This document shows, piece after piece, positions 1 to 7,221 of a stretch of 64,000 nt of DNA. The stretch lies in the NCBI RefSeq assembly GCF_012933505.1, contig NZ_JABBNB010000009.1, positions 1 to 64,000 of the forward strand, given 5' to 3'. The position numbers and the translations under genes are program-made. The notes under the pieces are model-generated. The model was given only the letters and a program-made list of their open reading frames with translations. It was not told where the DNA came from and did no database searches. Origin of the DNA: Gordonia asplenii. GTDB taxonomy: Bacteria > Actinomycetota > Actinomycetes > Mycobacteriales > Mycobacteriaceae. The first letter of the stretch is position 1. Every line of letters starts with the position of its first letter.

Positions 1-82
1 CGCCGTGCTGAGTGACCGCGAGGAACGAGCGGTTGTATCGAAGTAGAGGGGCAGGCGACCCGAAAGACCAACCCGACCACCG
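1..82 (-). repeat. Left arm of inverted repeat around the GIY-YIG gene
   Basis: The reverse complement of this stretch matches 568-650 over about 82 bases with a few differences; both contain cttcgatacaaccgctcg and cggtcactcagcacgg. A third related copy is at about 58080-58155. The arm ends against the stop codon of the GIY-YIG gene (stop at 83-85). The window begins inside or at the edge of this repeat, so its true outer limit is not visible. Confidence 0.75.
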
Positions 83-409
83 TCAGATGTCGTCTCGACG
101 GCCGTTCCTGTTCGTCGACTGGAACCTCTTCTTACGTGATCGCTCAGACAGAAGTTCGATGTTGCCGTCGATCAGTGCCTGCTTCTTTCCGCGAGACCAA
201 TTGTGGATACGACCTTCGAGCGCGTAGGCCTCGGCAATCGCCTCATGCTCGACGTACCACTCGAGCGTGACCGGTTTGCGTCGTCGGGTGTAGGCGGCAC
301 CGCCCGGAATGCTGTTGTGCTGTGCGACGCGCTGTTCCATGGTGTTTGCGGTGCTTCCCGTGTAGAACGAGTCATCGGAGCAGCGAAGGATATAGGTGTA
401 GGCGGTCAT
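83..409 (-). CDS. GIY-YIG nuclease superfamily protein (UPF0213/YhbQ-like)
   Basis: A 108-residue protein beginning MTAYTYILRCSDDSFYTGST, which contains the paired YIL and YTG motifs of the GIY-YIG fold, followed by the conserved Arg in EQRVAQHN and a later region with Glu in YALEGRIHNWSR. Stand-alone domains of this size are common in bacteria (YhbQ-like); some have nuclease activity on structured DNA but most are uncharacterised. The C-terminus is basic (SERSRKKRF). The ATG at 409 has no clear ribosome binding site. The gene lies between two inverted ~82-bp repeats, which could be chance given how common these repeats are here or could mean that gene and repeats move together. Family assignment is firm; biological role is unknown. 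Confidence 0.85.
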   Translation of the reverse strand: MTAYTYILRCSDDSFYTGSTANTMEQRVAQHNSIPGGAAYTRRRKPVTLEWYVEHEAIAEAYALEGRIHNWSRGKKQALIDGNIELLSERSRKKRFQSTNRNGRRDDI

Positions 410-826
410 GTGGGAGATTGTCGACGACGCCGATCGAGGTGTTCGCTATCGACGTGGCCGTATGGCTCTGGTCTGTGGAGAACTGATCAATAGGGTCTTG
501 CTGTGGACGACTGGAAGTGACGTGCTTCTGTGAAAATCGTTGGGCGTAAGCCGGTTTCAAAGGGATGCGGTGGTCGGGTTGGTCCCTTTGTCTCGCCAGA
601 CCCCGCTACTTCGATACAACCGCTCGTTCCTCGCGGTCACTCAGCACGGCGGTTACACCGAAGCTCGTTCCTCGCTTCGGCACTCGGGGAGCGGGGCGTT
701 GCGAATGTTCCTCGTTTCGGCACTCGGGGAGCGGGGGCGTTGCGAATGTTTCTCGCTTCGGCACTCGGGGAGCGGGGGATGGGTCGCGGAGCACCTCGCT
801 TCGGCGCTCGGGGACGCGGCTTCGGT
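410..826. repeat. Intergenic repeat block downstream of copA
   Basis: No gene is supported here. From 568 the sequence is the right arm of the inverted repeat paired with 1-82. It continues into a hairpin-bearing repeat (ccgaagc 658-664, nine-base loop, gcttcgg 674-680, then cactcggggagcgggg) and two to three partial copies of its right half at about 700-800 (tcctcgtttcggcactcgg and similar). The block runs up to the stop codon of copA at 827. Apparent reading frames through it are low-complexity repeat translations. Confidence 0.8.
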
Positions 827-3205
827 CTAGCGGCCAAACCTCTTCAGTCGCAGGCTGTTTCCCACCACGAACACACTCGAGAGTGCCATCGCCGCACCGG
901 CTAGCATCGGGTTGAGCAGACCCAGCGCCGCCAGCGGGAGCGCCGCCACGTTGTAGGCGAAGGCCCAGAACAGATTGGTCTTGATAGTGCGTAAGGTTCG
1001 GCGCGACAGGGCGATTGCGTCGGCCGCACCGCGTAGATCGCCGCGGACCAGAGTGATGTCGGCTGCCTCGATCGCGACGTCGGTGCCGGTGCCCATCGCC
1101 AAGCCGAGATCGGCCTGGGCAAGTGCCGCAGCATCATTCACGCCGTCGCCGACCATCGCGACAACCTTGCCCTGGGCCTGCAGCCGCGTGATCACGTCGA
1201 CCTTGCCGGCAGGCAACACTTCGGCGATCACCTCGTCGATACCCACCTCGCGACCGATCTGGACGGCCGTCGCGGTGTTGTCGCCGGTCAGCAGGATCGG
1301 AGTGAGCCCCTGCGCTTTGAACCGTGAAATCGCTTCCGCACTAGTGGGTTTCACGGTGTCGGCGACCACGAGCACCGCGCGCGCCGCACCGTCCCAGCCA
1401 ACTGCAACCGCAGTCTTTCCTTCGCTCTCTGCGCGGGCCTTCTCAGCGACCAGCTCGGCGGAGAGCGGCTGCGACCAATCGGCCAGCAGCGCCTCGCGGC
1501 CGACGGTCACCGCATGTCCGTCGACGACGCCCTGCACACCTAATCCTTCGATATTCGCGAAATCCGAAGCGGCAGGCAATGTCCCGACCTCCACACGTGC
1601 GGCACGCGCGACGGCCGCGGCGATCGGGTGCTCCGAGGAATCCTCCAGCGCACCGGCCAATCGCAACGCGTCAGCGCGCGACACACCCGGAGCCGTCGTC
1701 ACACCCACGAGTGACATAGCGCCGGTGGTTACCGTGCCGGTCTTGTCCAACACGATCGTGTCGACCGCGTGCGTCGACTCCAACACCTCGGGCCCTTTGA
1801 TCAGCACGCCCATCTGCGCGCCCCGCCCGGTCCCCACCAAAAGTGCTGTGGGGGTGGCTAGTCCGAGGGCACATGGGCACGCGATGATCAGTACGGCCAC
1901 CGCCGCGGTGAATGCGGCGGTCACACCGAGGCCAGCGCCCAGCCAAGCACCCAGAGTCGCGACCGCGATCGCGATGACGATCGGCACGAACACTCCCGAC
2001 ACACGATCAGCCAGACGCTGGACTTCGGCCTTGCCCGACTGCGCATCTTCGACGAGCTTGGCCATCTGCGCGAGCTGGGTGTCCGCGCCGACGCGAGTCG
2101 CCCGAACTACAAGGCGCCCACCGGCATTCACCGTGGCACCAGTCACCGAGTCGCCCGGCCCGACCTCGACCGGAGCGGATTCACCGGTCAGCAGCGCCAG
2201 ATCGATCGCCGAGGTCCCCGTCACGACGACGCCGTCGGTTGCGATCTTCTCGCCGGGCCGCACCACGAATTCATCGCCGACCCGCAACTCGTCGATCGGG
2301 ATCCGGATCTCGTTCACCTGTCCCGTCGCGTCGCTCGCCGCGGCGGTATTTCCCGTCGCTTCGCTCGCCCCGGTGTCGTCTCCCGTCACTGCGCTCGCCC
2401 CGGTGGCATTTCCCGTCGCTTCGCTCGCCGTGGCGCGAAGCACCGCAACATCTTTCGCACCGAGCTCCAGCAGGGCACGCAATGCGGACCCGGCATTTCG
2501 CTTGGCCCGCTTCTCGAAATAGCGTCCGGCGAGGATGAAGGTGGTGACGCCCGCCGCGACCTCGAGATAGATGTTCCCGGCACCGTCGGTCGGTGACACG
2601 GTGAAGCTGAATCCGTGCGTCATCCCGGGCTCGCCGGCCGTGCCGAAGAACAGCGCGTACAGCGACCACCCGAACGCCGACAGCGTGCCCAGCGAGATCA
2701 GTGTGTCCATCGTCGCAGCACCGTGCCGCAGATTGGTCCAGGCGGCACGATGGAACGACCACGCCGCCCACAGGACGACCGGCGCGGCTAATGTCAACGA
2801 CGCCCACTGCCAATAGGTGAACTGCCATGCGGGCACCATCGCGAGCACGATGACCGGAATCGACAGCACCGCTGCGCCGATCAGCCGCTGCCGCAGCGAG
2901 ATCAGCTCGCGTTCGGCCGCGTCGGGTCCGGCCTCCGCGTCGACGACGGGAGTGGGCACGCTGGCGGAGTACCCGGCCTTGCGCACCTCACTGACGAGCA
3001 GCGCGGCGTCGTAGCCGACGGGGGCGTCGACGTGCGCCTTCTCCGTCGCGTAGTTGACGGTCGCGGTCACGCCGTCGAGCTTGTTGAGCTTGCGTTCGAT
3101 GCGGTTGGCGCACGAGGCGCAGGTCATGCCGCCGATCTCGAGTTCGATCGGGACTGTCGCGGCGTCGGTGGGAGCCATGGGTGTGTTCCTCGTCGATGTG
3201 GTCAT
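827..3205 (-). CDS. copA: Copper-translocating P1B-type ATPase
   Basis: Membrane ATPase of 792 residues that exports Cu(I) from the cytoplasm. An N-terminal heavy-metal-associated domain carries GMTCASC (Cys29 and Cys32). It is followed by membrane segments, the actuator domain with LTGES, the transmembrane CPC metal site (IIACPCALGLATPTALL), the phosphorylation motif DKTGT (Asp487) and the hinge GDGVND. The ATG at 3205 lies one base after the stop of the upstream secreted protein, implying translational coupling; starts further upstream would run back into that gene. Oddity: residues about 256-295, in the actuator domain between LLELGAKDVAVLRA and VNEIRIPIDELRVGDEF, are four tandem ten-residue repeats of the type ASEATGNxxx, where family members normally have a short turn. 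They are encoded by four 30-bp DNA repeats (2321-2440) related to a repeat in the ABC exporter at 53.6 kb. The pump should still work, since all catalytic motifs are intact. Confidence 0.95.
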   Translation of the reverse strand: MTTSTRNTPMAPTDAATVPIELEIGGMTCASCANRIERKLNKLDGVTATVNYATEKAHVDAPVGYDAALLVSEVRKAGYSASVPTPVVDAEAGPDAAERELISLRQRLIGAAVLSIPVIVLAMVPAWQFTYWQWASLTLAAPVVLWAAWSFHRAAWTNLRHGAATMDTLISLGTLSAFGWSLYALFFGTAGEPGMTHGFSFTVSPTDGAGNIYLEVAAGVTTFILAGRYFEKRAKRNAGSALRALLELGAKDVAVLRATASEATGNATGASAVTGDDTGASEATGNTAAASDATGQVNEIRIPIDELRVGDEFVVRPGEKIATDGVVVTGTSAIDLALLTGESAPVEVGPGDSVTGATVNAGGRLVVRATRVGADTQLAQMAKLVEDAQSGKAEVQRLADRVSGVFVPIVIAIAVATLGAWLGAGLGVTAAFTAAVAVLIIACPCALGLATPTALLVGTGRGAQMGVLIKGPEVLESTHAVDTIVLDKTGTVTTGAMSLVGVTTAPGVSRADALRLAGALEDSSEHPIAAAVARAARVEVGTLPAASDFANIEGLGVQGVVDGHAVTVGREALLADWSQPLSAELVAEKARAESEGKTAVAVGWDGAARAVLVVADTVKPTSAEAISRFKAQGLTPILLTGDNTATAVQIGREVGIDEVIAEVLPAGKVDVITRLQAQGKVVAMVGDGVNDAAALAQADLGLAMGTGTDVAIEAADITLVRGDLRGAADAIALSRRTLRTIKTNLFWAFAYNVAALPLAALGLLNPMLAGAAMALSSVFVVGNSLRLKRFGR
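2321..2440. repeat. Four 30-bp tandem repeats inside copA
   Basis: Units begin with tcccgtc at 2321, 2351, 2381 and 2411, an exact 30-bp period, each containing cgtcgcttcgctcgcc or a close variant. They add about 40 residues to CopA in frame. The same core (cccgtcgcttcgctcgcccc) occurs in the ABC transporter gene at about 53584-53603, where it is read in another frame. Confidence 0.9.
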
Positions 3206-3206
3206 T

Positions 3207-4148
3207 TCAGTGTCCGCCATGCGTGTCGTGATCGGGGGCGGTCGCGGTCGGCGGCGTGGACGTCGTGCCTGCGTCGAGCACGAACGTCGCGGTGCGGACC
3301 GCGCCGTCGACCTGGAAGTCGAGGTAGAGCAGGTAGCGTCCGACGCTGGGGACACTCGCCATGAAGTCGATCGTCGGACCCGACCTGTCGTCGGGCTTCG
3401 GCTCGCCGCCCATGGCATGTACGTGCAGGTAGGCGAGGTCGCCCTGGCGTAGTGCGACGAGGTGCCCGAAGGCGCCCAGGTACGGCTCCAGGGCGGTCAC
3501 GGCTGCGCCGTCGTGAGTGATGGTCACGCGCAAATCACTCGACGTCCCCGCGTTCAGTGTCCCGGACAGCGTCGCCGTGTAGCCGTCGACGGTCGACGTG
3601 GTGATCGGGCCGGCGGGCGCTTGTGGGCGCAGCTCGCCCACGACGTCGACCGTGCGGCTCAGCGTGACCGACGTCGCGGCCGACGACGGGGTGAAGTCGG
3701 CGAACACCCGATAGGTTCCGGCGGCGGGCCAGGTCCACGGAATCGACCAGGTGCCGGTCGCGGCGTCGAGTCGCGGGTGAACGTGGCGATAGCCGCTGCC
3801 GTCGGAACGAACGACGATCAAATGCAACTGCTTGTCGTGTGCGGTCGCATAGCTGGTCAGTGGTTTGTGAGAGGCGTCGTCGATCCGGAACGAGAGGGTC
3901 CCCGCGGTTGCGATCGTCGTCGGTGCGCTCACCGGACTCAGGACGTATCCGCCGGCTGCCGTCGACAGTCCCATCAGGTCGGTCGCGGCAATCGGCGCGG
4001 GCGCGTCGTGGCCGGTGTGACGATCGTCGGACGCCGTCCACCGCGCGACGACGTCGGCAGGGACGAGTGGCTTGGCGAGCGCGAACGATATCCCGAAGAT
4101 CGCGAGCAGTCCCGCACTGTACAGACCCAGTCGGCTTGCGGTATTCAC
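3207..4148 (-). CDS. Secreted or membrane-anchored His-rich protein of the copper operon
   Basis: A 313-residue protein with an N-terminal hydrophobic segment (LGLYSAGLLAIFGISFALA) acting as signal anchor or signal peptide, so the bulk is extracytoplasmic. The rest is predicted to be beta-rich, with repeated His-containing strands (QLHLIVVRSD, YRHVHPRLD, YLHVHAMGGEPKP) and a His/Asp-rich tail (DHDTHGGH), suggesting metal binding. Similar proteins occur in actinobacterial copper operons next to CsoR-controlled P-type ATPases; their function is not established. The gene is first in the operon, ends one base before copA and starts 36 bases from the nearer CsoR-type operator. A role as extracytoplasmic copper chaperone or sink is inference. 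Confidence 0.75.
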   Translation of the reverse strand: MNTASRLGLYSAGLLAIFGISFALAKPLVPADVVARWTASDDRHTGHDAPAPIAATDLMGLSTAAGGYVLSPVSAPTTIATAGTLSFRIDDASHKPLTSYATAHDKQLHLIVVRSDGSGYRHVHPRLDAATGTWSIPWTWPAAGTYRVFADFTPSSAATSVTLSRTVDVVGELRPQAPAGPITTSTVDGYTATLSGTLNAGTSSDLRVTITHDGAAVTALEPYLGAFGHLVALRQGDLAYLHVHAMGGEPKPDDRSGPTIDFMASVPSVGRYLLYLDFQVDGAVRTATFVLDAGTTSTPPTATAPDHDTHGGH

Positions 4149-4183
4149 CTGAACCTCATTCCTCTGACTTCATTCTTCAGCGG

Positions 4184-4200
4184 ATACCCCTAGAGGGTAT
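4184..4200. promoter_or_regulatory. CsoR-type copper operator, proximal
   Basis: Palindrome atacccctagagggtat, matching the known consensus of CsoR family operators (TACCC-rich arms around an A/T-rich centre). It lies 36 bases upstream of the start of the copper operon. Derepression by Cu(I) is the expected behaviour. Confidence 0.85.
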
Positions 4201-4219
4201 TCCTTCCGTGGATTCGTTT

Positions 4220-4236
4220 ATACCCCTATGGGGTAT
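4220..4236. promoter_or_regulatory. CsoR-type copper operator, distal
   Basis: Second near-perfect palindrome, atacccctatggggtat, centred 36 bases from the first. It lies 64 bases upstream of the divergent thioesterase gene, so it could affect both directions. No csoR gene is visible in this window. Confidence 0.85.
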
Positions 4237-4299
4237 TGATGGCAACCTGTCGGCCACGCCGTTCGACCCGCGCCGAACCCCGCGTGCTACCAAAGATCA

Positions 4300-5073
4300 A
4301 TGACCACCGACGTCTATTTCCATCGCACCGGCCCGGCGTCGTATCGGCCCACCGAACACGTCAGCGGCGGATGGAACACCGCGGAACAGCACGTCGCACC
4401 CGGTTTCGGGCTGCTGACCCACCTGGTCGAGGTCGATCGCGACGCGCGCGGTTCCGACCTCGTGATCGGCCGGGTGTCCTTCGACATCCTGGGCACCATC
4501 ACGATGGACGTCGTCGACTGCGCCGTCGAAGTGATCCGCCCGGGCCGGACCATCGAGTTGGTGGAAGCCACGATGTCGCAGGGCGGGCGCGACGTCGTAC
4601 GGCTGCGTGCCTGGCTGATGAGCGCCTCGGACACCGCATCGATCGCCGGGTCCGCACTGCCGCTGATTCCCGGTCCCGACGACCTCGACGAATGGTCGGC
4701 GAGCAGTGTCTGGCCCGGCGGATTCATCGCGTCGGCGCAGGTTCGACGCCGTGAACTCGACCTCGGTCACGCGGTGTATTGGGTCCGCACCGACGTCGCG
4801 CTCCTCGACGAACCGGTCAGCTCCACCGCCCGCGCGGTCGGGCTGCTCGACATCGCCAACGGCATAGCCACCCGCATCCACCCCGATGAACTCGCCTATC
4901 CGAACCTCGACCTGACCGCGCACCTGTTCGAGGCGCCGAACGGCGGCTGGCTGGGATTCGACACGTCGGTCTCGTTCGGCCGCGCGGGGATCGGCCTGAC
5001 GTCGTCGCGGATCTACGACGAGACCGGGCCGATCGGAACGGTCGCCCAAACGCTGACCCTGCGTCGAAAGTGA
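4300..5073 (+). CDS. Thioesterase-like (double hotdog, TesB-type) family protein
   Basis: A 257-residue cytoplasmic protein resembling acyl-CoA thioesterase-like (TesB/4HBT_3) proteins. The N-terminal hotdog includes WNTAEQHVAPGFGLLTHLVE and a hydrophobic strand with GRVSFDILGTI. The C-terminal hotdog ends with the typical GWLGFDTSVSFGRAGIGLTS followed by DETGPIGTVAQTLTLR. The second-hotdog Asp in FDTSV is in the usual place. The substrate cannot be predicted. The ATG at 4300 lies just downstream of a divergent copper-operator region, but nothing links the protein itself to copper. Confidence 0.85.
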   Translation: MTTDVYFHRTGPASYRPTEHVSGGWNTAEQHVAPGFGLLTHLVEVDRDARGSDLVIGRVSFDILGTITMDVVDCAVEVIRPGRTIELVEATMSQGGRDVVRLRAWLMSASDTASIAGSALPLIPGPDDLDEWSASSVWPGGFIASAQVRRRELDLGHAVYWVRTDVALLDEPVSSTARAVGLLDIANGIATRIHPDELAYPNLDLTAHLFEAPNGGWLGFDTSVSFGRAGIGLTSSRIYDETGPIGTVAQTLTLRRK

Positions 5074-5169
5074 CGGGCTGCTAACGCATCGGCGACTTTC
5101 CGCCAAACGGGGTGAGCGGCGGACTTAAGGTTGGAGCGTCTGTGCGACGTACCGACCAAGGGAGTCACC

Positions 5170-7179
5170 GTGTCTACAACTGCGCCGAGTGCGCCGACCC
5201 TGCGTGAACTGACCCTGCGGGGTGTTCTGCTCGGCGGTGCCATCACCCTGATCTTCACCGCCGCCAACGTCTATCTCGGCTTGAAGGTGGGCCTCACATT
5301 CGCCACCGCGATCCCGGCTGCGGTCATCTCGATGAGCATCCTGCGGTACTTCGCGAATCACTCGGTGATCGAGAACAACATCGTGCAGACCATCGCCTCG
5401 GCGGCGGGCACGCTCTCGGCGATCATCTTCGTGCTGCCCGGCCTGATCATGATCGGCTGGTGGGCGGGCTTCCCGTACTGGACGACGCTCGCGGTCTGTG
5501 CGGTCGGCGGCATTCTGGGCGTCATGTACTCGATCCCGCTGCGTCGAGCACTGGTCACCGGCTCCGACCTGCCCTACCCCGAAGGCGTCGCGGCCGCAGA
5601 GGTGCTCAGCGTCGGCGACACGTCGCACGGCGTCGAAGAGAACAAACTCGGGCTGCGCATCATCGTCGTGGGAAGTCTTGTGGCAGCGGGCTTTTCGCTC
5701 CTATCCGCGCTTAAGGTGGTGAGCAGCTCACTGGCCGCGACGTTCCGCGTCGGTGCGGGTGGCTCGATGTTCGGGGCGAGCCTGTCACTGGCGCTGATCG
5801 GTGTCGGACACCTCGTCGGCCTGGCCGTCGGTATCGCAATGCTCGTGGGACTCGTCATCTCGTTCCTCGTGATGCTGCCGATCCGGACGTCGCACAATCT
5901 TCCGCTCACCGGTGACATCGCCGACGCGGTCGGCAGTATCTTCTCCCACGAAGTCCGATTCATCGGCGCGGGCGCCATCGCGGTGGCCGCGGTGTGGACG
6001 CTGCTCAAGATCATCGGCCCCATCGCCCGCGGCATCAAAGCAGCGCTGGCGTCGTCACGTGCGCGGCGCCAGGGTGCGATCGTCGACATCACCGAGCAAG
6101 ATCTCCCCATCCAGTACGTCGTGGGTGTGGTGCTGGTGTCGATGATTCCCATCGCACTTCTGTTGTGGGGCTTCGTATCCAGCGGCCCGCTCGCCGGCAA
6201 CGCAGGCGGGATCATCGCCGTCAGTGTGGTGTTCGTGTTGCTGATCGGCTTGCTGGTCGCCTCGGTCTGCGGCTACATGGCCGGACTGATCGGGTCGTCG
6301 AACAGCCCGATCTCCGGGGTCGGCATCCTGGTGGTCCTCATCGCGGCGATTCTCATCAAATTCACCTACGGGACCTCGGAAGGCAAGGAGACGACGGCGC
6401 TCATCGCGTTCACATTGTTCACCGCCGCAATCGTTTTCGGCGTCGCGACGATCTCCAACGACAATCTGCAGGACCTCAAGACCGGCCAGCTGGTCGGTGC
6501 GACGCCGTGGAAACAGCAGGTCGCGCTGATCATCGGGGTGGTGTTCGGGTCGGCGATCATTCCGCCGATCCTGGGGTTGATGCAAACCGCGTTCGGCTTC
6601 GAAGGCGCCCCCGGTGCGGGCAGTGATGCACTGGCCGCACCGCAGGCGGCGCTGATCTCCTCGCTCGCCAAGGGCGTGTTCGGCGGTGATCTCGACTGGG
6701 GGCTCATCGGGCTCGGCGGCGCGATCGGCGTGGTGGTCATCATCGTCGACGAAGTGCTGGGGCACACCACCAAGAAGTTCCGGTTGCCGCCCCTGGCGGT
6801 GGGGATGGGCATGTATCTGCCGATGTCGTTGACGCTGATCATTCCGATCGGCGCCATCCTCGGCCGGTTCTACGACACCTGGGCCGAACGCACCGGCACG
6901 AGCGTCGAGCGCAAGAAGCGGTTCGGCGTGCTGTTGGCGACCGGTCTGATCGTCGGCGAGAGCCTGTTCGGTGTGGTGTTCGCCGGGATCGTCGCGGCGT
7001 CGGGCAAGGAAGACCCGCTGGCTCTACCGTTCATCGGCGACGGATTCACACACTGGGCCGAAGCGCTCGGCGTGGTGGTGTTCATCCTGTTCGTCGGCGG
7101 GCTGTACAAGATCACCCAGAAGTGGGCGGCGAAAGAGCCGAGCACTGATGAGCCCAGTACCGCGAATTTAGCGAAATAA
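5170..7179 (+). CDS. OPT family oligopeptide transporter
   Basis: Integral membrane protein of about 669 residues, hydrophobic throughout, with well over ten predicted membrane segments. It has the features of bacterial OPT family members: an N-terminal segment LTFATAIPAAVISMSILRYF, an early loop with SAAGTLSAIIFVLPGLIMIGWW, and the characteristic SSNSPISGVGILVVLIAAI in the middle. Members of this family import oligopeptides or metal-chelate complexes by proton symport; the substrate here is unknown. The start is placed at GTG 5170 because AAGGGAG lies six to seven bases upstream and the following residues (MSTTAPSAPTLRELTLRG) are a typical N-terminus; the TTG at 5131 is less likely. It is followed 42 bases later by the PknK-like gene on the same strand. 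Confidence 0.9.
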   Translation: MSTTAPSAPTLRELTLRGVLLGGAITLIFTAANVYLGLKVGLTFATAIPAAVISMSILRYFANHSVIENNIVQTIASAAGTLSAIIFVLPGLIMIGWWAGFPYWTTLAVCAVGGILGVMYSIPLRRALVTGSDLPYPEGVAAAEVLSVGDTSHGVEENKLGLRIIVVGSLVAAGFSLLSALKVVSSSLAATFRVGAGGSMFGASLSLALIGVGHLVGLAVGIAMLVGLVISFLVMLPIRTSHNLPLTGDIADAVGSIFSHEVRFIGAGAIAVAAVWTLLKIIGPIARGIKAALASSRARRQGAIVDITEQDLPIQYVVGVVLVSMIPIALLLWGFVSSGPLAGNAGGIIAVSVVFVLLIGLLVASVCGYMAGLIGSSNSPISGVGILVVLIAAILIKFTYGTSEGKETTALIAFTLFTAAIVFGVATISNDNLQDLKTGQLVGATPWKQQVALIIGVVFGSAIIPPILGLMQTAFGFEGAPGAGSDALAAPQAALISSLAKGVFGGDLDWGLIGLGGAIGVVVIIVDEVLGHTTKKFRLPPLAVGMGMYLPMSLTLIIPIGAILGRFYDTWAERTGTSVERKKRFGVLLATGLIVGESLFGVVFAGIVAASGKEDPLALPFIGDGFTHWAEALGVVVFILFVGGLYKITQKWAAKEPSTDEPSTANLAK

Positions 7180-7221
7180 CGGTTTACGCTGGACTTATCC
7201 GGTGCTCGAAAAGGCGATGAC

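Noticed and set aside
530..904. Open frames of 96-124 codons in the repeat block next to copA
   Set aside because: They translate the repeats, lack ribosome binding sites and share no domain patterns; parallel frames are open in several registers because of GC bias.
975..2522. A 515-codon frame on the plus strand opposite copA
   Set aside because: It is antisense to an unmistakable P-type ATPase and its translation is Ala/Ser/Pro-rich with no motifs; typical shadow frame of a high-GC gene.
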